NCBI RefSeq assembly: GCF_901709675.1
Contig: NC_051100.1
Location: 12,382,286-12,446,285, forward strand
Length of the DNA: 64,000 bases
From: Syngnathus acus
Lineage: Eukaryota; Chordata; Actinopteri; Syngnathiformes; Syngnathidae
Reading direction: 5' to 3'
Below the pieces are notes generated by a model, which had not been told where the DNA came from, ran no database searches, and saw only the letters and a program-made list of their open reading frames with translations. Below, piece after piece: positions 1 through 11,600 of the stretch (its first letter is position 1; each line of letters opens with the position of its first letter). The position numbers and the translations under genes are program-made.

Positions 1-212
1 ACAGAAGAATTTATTACTGTGATACGTAATCTTTAAAACGCTCATTCCTGCTTTTTTCCCCGACTTAATTGTATTTCTATTGCAATGGGAACAAAGTACC
101 CTTCACTATTTGTTTGTTTTGAGAGTGAATATTCATCAAAATAAAACAAAATTGCAGGATCCTGTGCACCAGAGTGGGTTCTACTCGCCTGTGTTAATAA
201 TCAAGTCATCAG

Positions 213-2387
213 TCAATCACGTGAAGTGGCTGTTTTGTCTGTTGTCATTTCCTCCTGAACCCAGGGGCGGGGCTTTTCTCCGACGTTGATGGCGAGGCGA
301 GTGTAGAGAGGCTCCTGCTCTTTGGAGAGGAGTTTGTATGTCAGAGAGTTGAGGCCGTCCACGTACCAGGCCAGCGCAGTTCTATTCCGCAGTACAAAGC
401 TGTAGAGTTCAAATCAGTTTTGTCAATCAATGAAATGAGCAGCATATTTCGTGACAAGGGCTACTCACTTATACGGGTTTTCCTCATTCCCTCTGTCTCT
501 GTGATGCTTGATCATTTTGTAACGAGCAATGGCCAGTGGGGGGCGCATCACCTTCATGCCCGCCAGAGCCACTCTGCAGTGGAAAAAAGCATACATACAT
601 AAAACAAACATAAAAAGAACGCAAATAGCTTGCCGTAGTGCAGTGGTTCTCAACCAGTGGGATTGGGGGCGAGAAGGCCACCGGATGGAGGGAAACAAAC
701 GTAGAAAGTAATAATAATAATAATAATAGTAATAATAGTGTGGGCCGACAAAAATGATAGCGAATTTATCTCTTTGCAAGGTGGTGTAGTGGGGGTGAGG
801 TCGGGAAGGGGGGGCGGGGCAACTGCCAGCTTTGGGAGGGCCCAAGCTTCCAAAAGGTGGCGAACCCCTGTCATATTAAAGTTTCAACGGTGGGCGCTGC
901 GACCATGAGATCATTTTACCTTTGCCACAAATCGTCGTCCTCTCTCCCCCAGCCCCAATACTGGTTGGAGAAGCCGTTCATCTTCCTGTACTGGTCTGGA
1001 GTCACTGCGACAACGCCACCAAAATAGTGCCGGTAAGGAAGCCTGCGACGGGGACACGGCCCACTCGTGACCTGAGGGCCAAGCCCTTCAACATGCACAC
1101 ACACACAAACACCAACTACAGATCGCTCTTATTGACATTGGCATCGCACTCCGAGGAAATGTGCTGACTTCTCTCCCGACTGCCTTTCCTTTTAGGGCCT
1201 CCAATTTGAAGTCATCAAGAGCTCTTTGAAGGTTGTACCTTGACCAAGGCCCTTTCAGTAATCCTGCAGCAGCGCTGCGGGAAAACGCTTGGGAAAAATA
1301 GACCTATAGCTTGAGTGGTGCGCCAGCTGAGCTGTATGACGCCGATGCGTCTCGGAAATGTCGCATACGTCCTTCCGGACATGGAAAGGCTGCCACGTGG
1401 GATGCATCTGTGGGGACGATCACTAGCGTGATGCGACGCGAACAGACGACGGTGCCTGAGCCTTCCCCAACGCTCATCGTAGAGGCAAGTGGTGACCACG
1501 CAGCAGACTTGGATTGTCCGGCGGTTTGCCTACTTAACGGGGCATTACTGCACGCAGCAGACTCAAGGCGCCTACCTGTAATGAAACTTGTCGATGGCCA
1601 CGGCCAGGTGTGTGGGATTGCACTTGTCGCAGGTGTACAGATTGCGGTCGTTCTCGGCCAACAGGTCCACATCGTGGATGACGATGCAGCTCCAGTCTTC
1701 ATCCCGGAGAACTTCCCGGACGCCAGCGTTGAGCAGTTTGCCTTTGTTGAAGGTGCCGTCACCCCACTGAAAGACAGCACAAATCACAGCCGTCTTCGCA
1801 CCCCTCCCGCATAATGATTTTTTTGTGAGACACAAGATGCAAGTCTGGCGATTGGAGTCCTTGCTGGGGACGGGGCAAAGCGGCTTTTGTTTTTGAGCTC
1901 GGTCGGACTTGAGCGCAGGCTGTTCTCACCTGCTCCACGACGTAGATCCTGTAGTGGATCTGCTGCCTCTGCAGGAAAGGGTGCAGGTGACACAGGAGAG
2001 CGCGGAGGTGCATCGCTCGCTTCCGGTACGGCACCACGATGGCGACACGGTGCTGAGCTTCGCAGTCCGGGGGGTGGTAGAGTCCGCCCGGCAGCACCGA
2101 CGCGCTCCTCTTTCCAATCTCCTCCAAAGTGGGAGGTGACGAGGAGAGATTGACGGGCCTTGGCCCAACTGCTCAGGGCAAAGCAAACGGTGGGACACGA
2201 GCCTTCCAACAGCAGATGGGGTTTTGATGTGCCTCTCACCCAACAGCGGCGACTCTGCACGGCAGCCAGCTAGCGGACGAGGCGCCACCCAGAAGGCACA
2301 GCGCAGCACCAAGGTCACGGCGGCCGTCAAACCCACCAGCGAGGCCAAACCACTCGGCCACTTCCCGAGGCGTCGGTGGCATTCCAT
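213..2387 (-). CDS. b4galt3: Beta-1,4-galactosyltransferase 3-like, six coding exons, complete
   Basis: Type II Golgi glycosyltransferase expected to move galactose from UDP-Gal to terminal GlcNAc (family GT7). Coding exons on the minus strand: 2387-2240, 2168-1930, 1766-1576, 1042-920, 573-469 and 399-213. All joins are GT-AG with matching phase, giving 330 residues. Start is the ATG at 2387; a short cytoplasmic tail precedes a hydrophobic anchor at about residues 13-35. The conserved SPLLVGP junction appears only when the 71-base first intron is removed. Then follow VAIVVPYRKR, HLHPFLQRQQ, FNKGKLLNAG (usually FNRAKLLN), the metal-binding DVD at residues 161-163, YFGGV, WGWGREDDD at 222-230, MIKHHRDRGNEENP and DGLNSLTYKLL. 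The match from GVRE.LRDE to GNEENP is closest to B4GALT3 among human paralogues. Oddity: Arg226 replaces the second Gly of WGWGGEDDD. Orthology versus a fish-specific paralogue is not settled. Confidence 0.88.
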
Positions 2388-2583
2388 TGGAAGGAAGACG
2401 GAGGGCAGCGAGCAAACGGCGCGAGCGGAGGCACGGCTGTGCGCCAGGACAGCAGGCGTCGGTTAGCAAACATCAAGTTCATAAAGTCAGCCAGGCAGGA
2501 ACAACCCACACGCAAATGCTACGTTGATTAACATTTTAAAAGTCAATCACTCAGGTTGGCCAGGAGATAGCTGGGCTAACAAA

Positions 2584-2590
2584 TGCGCAC

Positions 2591-2665
<75 letters not shown>
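2584..2665. repeat. (CA)n microsatellite
   Basis: About 80 bases of nearly uninterrupted CA dinucleotides, with two early G interruptions, upstream of the b4galt3-like start. Likely length-polymorphic. Confidence 0.97.
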
Positions 2666-2667
<2 letters not shown>

Positions 2668-3205
2668 GTTTTGTGAAGCGTTTTGCCTACATTTTTTTTT
2701 CTTTGTTTGCAATGTTTGCTTGTTTTTGAAAAGCAGCAAGCCAGCCAATCACAGGGCAGACATACGACATACAACCATTCACACGCACAATCACAAGAAG
2801 AAGTCAAAAGGAAAAAAACATTAGTCATGGTGAAAATGACAAATGTGTGTGAAGAACCGCTTGAGTCAGACTCGTTGTACAAGTTCCAAGCGCAGCAAAA
2901 CTAGCAAATGATGAGGATTCTCCAAACTGGTCATTTCTCACGAGGCCATTTTTGCTTTGTCTGAAAGGATCGGTAACAAAGAGTCGTCACTTACCGAGTG
3001 TCAAACAAGCAAGTGCTCAGGCAGCCAGGTGAGCCGGATCACCACAACACGACAACGATGACGTTGGACTTGCTTTGGAGTGGGTGGAGCCATCCGCAAA
3101 GCAGCTCCATCATTCCAACCGTTCAAAGTCCTCCCGTAGCGCTTGTCCACATGCTTTCTTTCCAAGAAAGGCACAACAGCCGTGCGGAGAAATGTCTATT
3201 TACAA
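2666..3205. other. No gene seen; short repeat fragment
   Basis: Non-coding. Bases about 2736-2800 (AGCCAGCCAATCACAGGGC, then ATACAACCATTCACACGCAC) resemble a very common fish interspersed repeat; a related, more degenerate piece is at about 24310-24515. Nothing else recognised. Confidence 0.5.
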
Positions 3206-3530
3206 CAGTGGTTCTGAACCTGGGTTCGAACGAACCCTAGGGGTTCGGTGAGTCGGTCTCAAGGGTCCGAACATAGCTAATTTATGGTGTAAATTTGTGA
3301 TGATGCATATCTGAACTGGTCTCGCAAAGGCAAAAGCAGAAGTCACACTGATTTGCAGGTGTGTAATTTGTTGTGAGTTCATGCATTGTGTTGGTTTTGT
3401 TCTTTGAACAAGGTGATGTTCATGCACGGCTCATTTTGTGCACCAGTAAAAAACATCGATGTCTTGAATTTGATATTGAAAAAATTGAATTCAAAATTGT
3501 TCTGTACCTCCAACGAGGTTAAGAACAATC
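3206..3530 (+). mobile_element. hAT-like element fragment (left end)
   Basis: CAGTGGTTCTGAACCTGGG begins at 3206, a typical hAT-type terminal repeat, followed by AT-rich sequence with short meaningless frames. I could not find the matching right end or target duplication, so the 3' limit is a guess. Confidence 0.5.
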
Positions 3531-4487
3531 GTTTGACAATTATTTTTCTACATGCAGGTGGCGTGTTGGCCCCCCTCCCCAATTTGCAAAAGCGGTCGGT
3601 CAACTGTTTGGAAACTCTTTTCTCTTGGAAGAAATATTCACGTCCTGATCCATTTGTTTTGCACCGCGTGTGCTCATTCCACTTTGTTGCTACATGCTGA
3701 AGTCAGGGGCCATTTTGCTAGTCTCCAAATCAGGATTATGCCGGACGGGCACGAAACTCGTGTCGCTGGGGCTCCCCGAGATTATGTGGCCTTTTAACTT
3801 TCCAGCAAGCAGACAAAGAGGGCAATGGAATCATCACGTGCTTCTATTTGGGCTGGAAACATGACGATTGTGCTGATAAACTTGTTCTTCATGTTCGTAC
3901 AAGCATGTGATGCGGGTTGTGAGATCCTGATTTGATTATCTAAACAGTAATGTTTGAAGTTGGGTGTGTCAAGTCCCCCTTGTAGTTGAATTCCTCAAGG
4001 GCAGATTCGAGACTAATTGTATTTGTCTGTCTTTTTGAGTAGACATTTGGCATGGCTTTGAAAACCCTTTTGCTTTCCCAGGTGGGTGACCTGCGGCAGC
4101 ATTTCCAGTCGCCGCAAACTTGATCCAGTAAGGATTTGCTAATGGACTCTCTTCCACTCTGGAGTTGCCCATGGTGAGAGGCGTTGAGCAGGTGTGGGCA
4201 TACTTGACCCCCGGCTGGGCGCCTGCACATTGGGGTTCATCCCGGTGAACGAGAGGGTAGCCTCCCTACCAGTGACGTGCGGTGAGGTTCATGACTGGGG
4301 AGGCACTGACGTCACCCCCCCCCCTTCGGTAAGATTTGTCCAACACCTAAGCGTGTCACAAAAAAAGGTTGGGGAACGCTGCTCTAGAGTGGCTTATTCA
4401 TTATTTAATTTGAACTATTTTCACTAAAATCTCATATCAGCAGTCTTCACACATAAAGACACTCAATAAAGCACATGGAATCAAAAA
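3531..4487. other. No gene; fragments of two further hAT-type termini
   Basis: No credible coding frame. CCAGTGACGTGCGGTGAGG at about 4270 and GGTTGGGGAACGCTGCTCTA ending near 4386 both look like hAT-type ends, in opposite senses. They are truncated and not paired by a clear target duplication. Confidence 0.4.
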
Positions 4488-4820
4488 CTTGTTTTCAGGG
4501 CTGTGGACTCGGACTCGGGGACTCGGACTCGGTCATTTTTGCCGGACTCAGACTCGGACTCGGTGCTGATTTTGACCGAGTTCACCGAGTCCGACAATAA
4601 AAAAAATACGTTTATATCAACATTTGTGTTTATTTTTCGTGCGTATTTGCTTCGCTTGAGTTCAATATGGTTTTTGGTCAAACGCGCATGCGCGTGAGGG
4701 GAAATCCCGCAAAGGATGAGGGACAAACAGAGCGATTGGTTTTGCTGGATTTTTAATGAATGGCGACTGTGACTACGGGGGCCCATTAGGTCCAGAAAAG
4801 CTGACAAGACGCTTGCCAAA

Positions 4821-5270
4821 ATGGCAAGGAAAAAATGCACAGCTAAACGAATATATGACGATGAACACAGGACGTTTTTAACAGAGTTAAAGTTGTTTTT
4901 TGTTGAACGCTATGGCAAGCCATTCTGCCTGATATGTCGGACATCATTGGCGTATTTAAAAGCTTCAAATGGTCAGCGCCACTTCAGCTCACTTCATGCC
5001 AATATCGATAAGGACTTTGCAAAAGGGACTGAATTTCGCAAGCACAAGTTTGGAGACTTTGAAAAGTCAGGCAGAATAATAGGTACAGTTTTTCAAAAAA
5101 ATTACGAAGCACTCAGAGACTGTCACACTTGCATTGTTTCAACTGACTTGGAACATTGCACAGGCTAAAAAGCCATACAATGAAGTGGAGTTCGTTAAAA
5201 TATGCCTCAGTGACGTTATTGAATTTTATTTTCATCATGCTGCTGAGAATGCGCGTAGGAATACTGTCCA
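4821..5270 (+). pseudogene. hAT transposase N-terminal fragment (BED-like zinc finger)
   Basis: Open from ATG 4821 to a stop near 5168, then continuing in another frame to about 5270. Residues near the start carry a BED-type arrangement: FVERYGKPFCLIC, about 13 residues, then GQRHFSSLH. This is typical of the N-terminus of hAT transposases of the ZBED/GTF2IRD2-like kind. The second frame gives KKPYNEVEFVKICLSDVIE, normal continuation sequence. The RNase H-like catalytic part and the dimerisation domain are missing, so it is broken. Confidence 0.75.
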
Positions 5271-5616
5271 CAGCCCTGCTTGCTTGTTATGAAGACAAAT
5301 TTAGTTGTTGCGTGCGCGCCCGCGCCTGCCTGCCTGCGTGCTTGCACGTACAAGACCCACAATGCCCCGCGCGCAGCCAAGATGGAAGAACCCGGGAGTA
5401 GCGAGAGAACAATGTTTTGCCTCTAGATTTGGGGGGGAAACGGAGCGTAAGTTACGATCAATGCGGCCACGTTGAGTTGCACTTAGGCTAATGTTTACAT
5501 TATGTACCAATGTCAAGGACGATTATGTCACCCAGCTTATATCATTGATGTGTTTCGATAGTTGTGGGGTCGTCACTAATTATTTGTGTTTAGATAAATG
5601 TCTGAGCTATAATGGT

Positions 5617-6020
5617 TGTAGCTGCCATAAGAAAATGCACTGATATGGAACGTTTTGAGCTAAGCTCTGTTTCCAAGTGGGAACCAATTTTAGTTTTTGT
5701 GTTAGCGGTTCCTTTTTGAGAGTTACACAAGGGCGAGTGTGTCTGATTTTGAGCCACGGGGTGGCAACGTTTTCCGTTTGCATAAGCAAGTGATGAAGAA
5801 TGCAAGGAATGCTTATTTTGTTTCTTTTCTGATAGCATTTTTGTTTATTGGTGAAACCAGAGTTTTGAAGACCTGTATTGTCAAGATTTACGTTTTTCTT
5901 CGTTTTCTCCCTCGAGCAAATGCGGCAAGGAGTTCTCACGGCATGTGTGTGGAGAAGGAGTTGAATAAATGCCCGTTTTGAAGAACTGCTTGTACGCCTG
6001 ATTGACAAGAGGGAGCTACA
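5617..6020 (+). repeat. 5' LTR of BEL/Pao element
   Basis: 404 bases, TGTAGCTGCC to GGGAGCTACA. It contains AATAAA about 60 bases before its end (GAGTTGAATAAATGCCCG). It differs from the 3' copy at three places that I can see: GGAACG/GGTACG, CTTTTTG/CTTTATG and CAAGGAG/CAATGAG. Confidence 0.95.
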
Positions 6021-6277
6021 GTGAGAACTCAACCAGCCCGGCGCCAGAACAAGACGGTGTTCGGCAGAGCTACAAGCAAGTCACTTCACTCACCTCTTCC
6101 ATCGGACAGATAAGAGACTGTACATTCACCTGGCTACACAAGTAGCTACCTGAGTCCAGAGAGCTTTGGGTGCCAGTCAACAATAAGTAAACATTTGAAC
6201 AAGTTAAATGTAAAGGGACCTACAAGTGCTAAATTGTGCAATGTTATGGTGATGTGTGCATGTTGTAAGGTTTAAGT

Positions 6278-6941
6278 CAGTGGTTCCCAAAGTGGGCGGT
6301 ACCGCCCCCCTGGGGGCGGTGGAAAGATCTGGGGGGGGCGGTGAGGAAGAAAGGGGCGGTAGGGGGGCGGCAGTCGATTTGTACACAACACGCCGCTCTG
6401 GCCCAGCCAGTTTTTGGTTACAAAAAAAAATCTCTGACTGCTATCAAGTGCTGTGGAACAAGGTCAAGATGTACTTCATTGCCTTCCCAACATCATATTT
6501 AGTAGAACGGGGCTTCAGTGCAGTCACCTTGCTTCTTTCCAAGCAAAGAAACCGACTGAAAATTACTGACCGCGGGGATCTACGACTTCTTCTTAGTGAG
6601 TTCCAGCCTGATGTTGAGAAGCTTATGTCCCTGCACCAAGCACATCCATCCCATTAATATTACGTGTGAGACAATGAAGGTTACTGGTGGAATGTTTATT
6701 TACGATTCTATGTTGCTGAAACAGTTAAAACTGCTAAAAAATAAATTGGTTTACTAAATACTAAATTGGGTTTTATTTGTGAAATACACATTTGTGTTTA
6801 ACCTTTCTCTTTTCAAATTGCAGCAAACCAAATATCAAGAAAGAGGTGTTTGTTTCCATATGTGCCTTGGGGGGGGGGGGCGCTAGGAATTCACTGGGGA
6901 GCCAAAGGGGGCGCCAGCCTGCAAAAGTTTGGGAACCACTG
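6278..6941 (+). mobile_element. Short hAT element, deleted, inside the BEL/Pao leader
   Basis: Starts CAGTGGTTCCCAAAGTGGG and ends AGTTTGGGAACCACTG, with an exact 8-base duplication GTTTAAGT at 6270-6277 and 6942-6949. The 664-base copy keeps only the 3' end of a transposase. Confidence 0.94.
6420..6657 (+). pseudogene. hAT transposase C-terminal remnant (ZBED5-like)
   Basis: In frame to the TAA at 6655-6657 is the hAT dimerisation-region signature: FPTSYLVERGFSAVT, then KQRNRLKITDRGDLRLLLSEFQP. This resembles the C-terminus of ZBED5-type hAT transposases. The preceding frame runs through the terminal repeat and is not protein-like. It is a dead fragment left by an internal deletion. Confidence 0.8.
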
Positions 6942-7047
6942 GTTTAAGTGCTTGCTTATTTGCACCTAGTAATGTCTGATTGAGGTGTGAACGACCATTC
7001 ATAGCATTTGAAAACAAGTTCATTTGCGAACATTTAAAGGTGTAGAA

Positions 7048-8373
7048 CAGGGGTGGGCAAACTTTTTGACTCGCGGGCCGAACTGGGTTCTAAATTTGGA
7101 CCGGAGGGCCGAACCAGGAGCAGATGGACGTAATGTTTGTGTGAAGTAATATAAGCGACCTGTAAAGGTCATTGCATAAAAGATTTTGGCCTTTAGTAGG
7201 TAGTAAAGCATGGATATTCCAAACAAGTTTTTTGAAAACAAATGCATTTATTAACAGCATTAAAAAAAAAAAAAATTCACTGAAAAACTGTTATCAGTGA
7301 TTCTCATAAAATACGACACTGTTATTATGAATAACAGTCTCCATCACTTCAGTGCCTGCAGGTCAGATTAATGAAAGATGTTTATCTTATGAGATCACAT
7401 CAAACGGTAAACATTCTGACCAAATATATCATCTTGAAGAATCGGTGAAAGCATACATCCAAATAAAGTAATCAAAACGGCAACACGGGGAGGGGTATCT
7501 GAAAATCAGAGCAGTTTTAACTCACAAACACCTGATAACAGAGGTGAGGAAACGGGAAACACTTCCTTAAAGTAAGCCTTAAGAACTTTACAGGTTAAGA
7601 TTAGTCGCAAACAGGTGGTGCATCAATGTCCTTGAGCATCCTGCATTGTTTGAAAATGAGAATGGTCGCTAGTTTCAATCCCTGCTATGTGTACAAATCA
7701 TATTCAAAATGCATTTTTTTACAACAAACTTGAGAGCCTCCCCTTCATTTTCAGTGGGAACAGTGTTGTTGGTCTCCCTTTTTTGCTAGTGCGTCATAGT
7801 CTGGAGTAAAATTTGTTGTGGCAATTCTTAGGAGAGATCCGAGGTGTTGGTCCGTTTACCTCGATCTGTGACGGGTTGATGTTGACGTTCATGTGGCTGA
7901 ACGTCACGTCGCCTACGTCGAGCCAAATTGGCCACTCTTTTTTTAAACACTCGGCACAGTGTCCACCTTGCTTTTCCTTGGGCGACTCATTTTAATAGAA
8001 GGATTCCAGGGGAAGGTTTGTGGGTGGCTTTAGCGTAAAACTGTATCTGAAAGCTCAGCGCGCGAATTACAAGAATGCTGTCGTCACAGCCCACGCTCTA
8101 AATTCGGGACTGATACAAATCGAGCGCGAGTGCGCCATGTCCGTACTACTGAGTACGTACACGCACTTGTGAGTGCGCACCGAGCTTTCTGACACGGCTT
8201 CCGGTAGTAAATGCGCAGGCGAGCGGTTCCCCATCTACTGGGGAAATGCAGTCATTGCAGGCAAAATGACAACAAAAAAAGTTTAATAATACAATTAATT
8301 CAGGGTTGGCGGGCCGGATTAAACGGTCCCGTGGGCCGGATGTGGCCCGCGGGCCGTAGTTTGCCCATCCCTG
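7048..8373. mobile_element. Non-autonomous hAT element (1.3 kb)
   Basis: CAGGGGTGGGCAAACTTTTT at the left and GTTTGCCCATCCCTG at the right form the inverted ends. The exact 8-base duplication GTGTAGAA lies at 7040-7047 and 8374-8381. The subterminal CGGGCCG motifs are typical of this fish family. No transposase is recognisable in the roughly 1.3 kb interior. Confidence 0.93.
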
Positions 8374-8672
8374 GTGTAGAACAACATTTAAGTGATTAAG
8401 TCATTGCAATGAAAATTAAGTTTATTGTACATTTAGTCAATATATTAGACAGGTTGGTTGATAAAGTAAATTACAGGAGTCAGTAGTAATTCAAGATAGC
8501 CTACTGTAGTCAAGTGATAAAACTATAACATCATTACATTAGTAAATCAGATTTATACTTGAGTTTAAAGAAAATCAGTTCATATAGCTTAAATTTCATG
8601 CAAAATCGTAATAAAAAATAATAGATAAATTAATAATCTTAATAAATACTGAGTTCATGAGACTTCCTAAAA

Positions 8673-11600
8673 ATGGATGTGTCCAAGATAGAAGGGATAA
8701 CTCCAATCTTAGAAGGCATTGAGGATGCTGATAGTGAGCAAGCAGATAAAACTCTTAAGGGGGAGACTGAAATAAGTGAAGGCAAACAACCTGCCCCAGA
8801 AGATGAAATAAGAAGAAGTGAAAGATCGAGAAAGCTCACTGAGAAGGGACAAGAACTCGAAGAGACTAAACTCAAAGGTCTCCAACATCGTTTCTCACGT
8901 ACCTATGACAAGTGGAAGATTCTTGCTAAGAAATCAAGGAAGGAGATAGAGGGAGCCTCTTCTCAAGAGAACCTACAAACTCTCATCAACAAGATAAAGG
9001 GAGCATCAAATGATGTACAGCAGGCGTACGAAGACCTGCGCAAATGCATAATCCCTGATAAAGAGACACGCTGTCGAACAGACACCTGCGACACTGTCTC
9101 AAGGCAGATATTAGAGCATGCTTGGAATCATCTCCAAGACAAAGATAACGAGCAAGAAATAGAGTGGTTTGAGACTGGCTCTGTGTTCTCATTAGAAGTA
9201 TCAGAAGCATGCAGTGCAAGCTCAAGATCATCACTCTCAAGTAAATCCTCATGTAAATCTTCAAAAATAAGTGAAGCTGCAGCAGAATTAGCAGCAAATG
9301 AAGCCACTTTGGAAGTCCAAGAGCAAGTGGAGCGTGAGGAACGTGAACTCAGAAACCTAGAAGCTGAGTACAGACAAAGGCTTGTGCGACAAAAAAAGGA
9401 ACGTGCACAAGAAGAAGAGCAATGTAGACAAAGGCTTGCACAACAAGAAGAAGAATGTGCTGCAAATAAACAGGTCTTGGAAGAAAAGCGCAGAAAGATA
9501 GAACGCTTAGAGACCATAAAAAAGATGAATGCCGCCAAGGCCAAACTAGAAGTGTATAAACAAGAACAAGGCTCAACCTCAGACTTGCTGGATCTATTCA
9601 AGGATTATAAGCCCAAACGAGAAAGGCTTACATTCGACTCAAAACCTGCTGTCACGCCACAACTAATCACAAGGATGCAATCTTCTATAACTACTCCCAA
9701 AGAGGATAGCACAACTGATTTCGCCAAGGTACTAGCAGAGTCCTTCAGTGTAAGCCGTCTCCCAGCACCAGAGCCTGCTGTTTTCAGTGGAGATCCACTA
9801 AAGTACAAGGGCTGGAAAATGTCCTTTCAAACGCTGATAGGCAGAAAGAATATACCAGCGAACGAAAAAATCTACTACCTACAAAAATATGTTGGCGGAC
9901 CAGCAAGGAAAGCCATTGAGGGATACTTCCTTCTGGGAACAGATGCAGCCTATCAGACAGCGCTCGATGTCCTGGAAAAAAGATATGGAAGCTCCTTTAT
10001 GGTTGCTAAGGCTTTCAGAGATAAGCTGGCCTCATGGCCAAAGATAGGACCCAAGGAAAGCCTTCAGCTACGAGAGTTCTCAGACTTCCTTCAAGGCTGT
10101 CAAGCAGCCATGTCGCAAATAAAGAGCCTGGAGGTCCTTAACGACTGTGGTGAAAACCAACGAATGCTCTCCAAGCTCCCCGACTGGCTTACAGCAAGAT
10201 GGAACCGAAGGGTGACCAGGATGGAAAAGGAAAATGAGACTTTCCCCAGCTTCGATCAGTTCGTGGAATTCGTCACAGAGGAAGCCGATATAGCTTGTAA
10301 TCCGATTACCTCCCTTCACGCTCTGAAGTCTGGAGATGGTGGAAAGGAGAAGCCACAAAAAACACGAAGTGTTGGTGCTAAGGTGCTAGCAAGTAGCTCT
10401 GAAGAGAAAACAGATGCTAAAGGATGTGTATTCTGTGAGAAGTCAAACCATGGCTTACAGACATGTCGAAAGTTCTTGAAAGAGACAACTGCAGAACGAG
10501 TCAAGTTTGTGAAAACAAACAAGCTCTGCTTTGGATGTTTGAAATCAGGACATCAGTCCAAGAACTGTGAGAAGAGAAGCATTTGTGAGACATGCAAAGG
10601 GAAGCATCCAACATGTCTACATGAAAATCGTCCAAGGGAAGACGATAGGAAAGAACAAGAGGATGGCGAAGGAAAGGAGAGTGGGAGACGCTTTAAGAAA
10701 AAGGAGCGCACAAAGGAGAAGGAAGACTTATCAGAGTCTGAAGAGAAAGAAGAGACACCAGTAGAGGCAACAGCTAACAGAGTGGTGCAAGACAAGAGGA
10801 GCACCTATTCCTCCACAGTTGTTCCTGTATGGCTGTCCACAGCAAGTAATCCAGAGCAGGAAGTGCTCGTATACGCTCTATTGGACAACCAAAGCGACAC
10901 CACCTTTATCCTGCAAGAAACGGCAGAAGTGTTAGTTACAAAGAAACAGCCTGTGGAATTAAAGCTCTCCACGATGTCATCCAAAGATACCGTCATCCAG
11001 AGTCAGAAGTTAACTGGACTGCAGGTCAGAGGTTATAATGAGACAAGGAAAATATCTCTCCCAGTAACCTACACAAGAGAATTTATTCCTGCAAACCTAA
11101 GTCATGTCCCCATACCTGAGACAGCAAGATCATGGCCTCACCTAGAGCACCTTGCTGGAGAGATCACTCCTTTATGTGACTGTGAGATTGGCCTGCTCAT
11201 AGGCTACAACTGTTCTCAGGCCCTGTTGCCCAGAGAAGTGGTGTCAGGAAAAGATAATGAGCCTTTCGCTCAACGAACAGACTTGGGCTGGAGTATAGTT
11301 GGCTGTGCAGATCCCTGCGTCGATTATGGAGATGCAATTGGAAGCAGCCACAGGATCGTTGTGAAACAAGTGACTCCACACATTGAGTCACAGGCTTATC
11401 AACCAAGTGAAGTACGATACATATATCGAACACAAATCAAGGAAGTCATCACACCACCAGAAGTCATTAAGGCACTCGAATCAGACTTCAACGAAAGAGT
11501 AGCCGAAGATGCTCATATCTCACAGGAAGATCTACGTTTTCTATCCATAATGGAGGAAGGAATCAAAGCGAAGCCAGACGGACGTTGCGAAATGCCTCTC

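Noticed and set aside
1304-1814. Plus- and minus-strand frames overlapping the galactosyltransferase exon at 1576-1766
   Set aside because: Alternate frames of a well-supported exon; they run into introns and lack motifs.
2236-2469. Frame starting at 2469 as an N-terminal exon of the galactosyltransferase
   Set aside because: It lacks the type II anchor in the right place and ends in a stop. The ATG at 2387 in another frame gives anchor, SPLLVGP junction and consistent splicing.
2588-2665. CRISPR-like or regularly spaced repeat array here or elsewhere in the window
   Set aside because: The tandem arrays seen are microsatellites or directly adjoining units without unique spacers, and the genome is eukaryotic.
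2547-2882. Cys-Val repeat frames
   Set aside because: Translation of the CA microsatellite.
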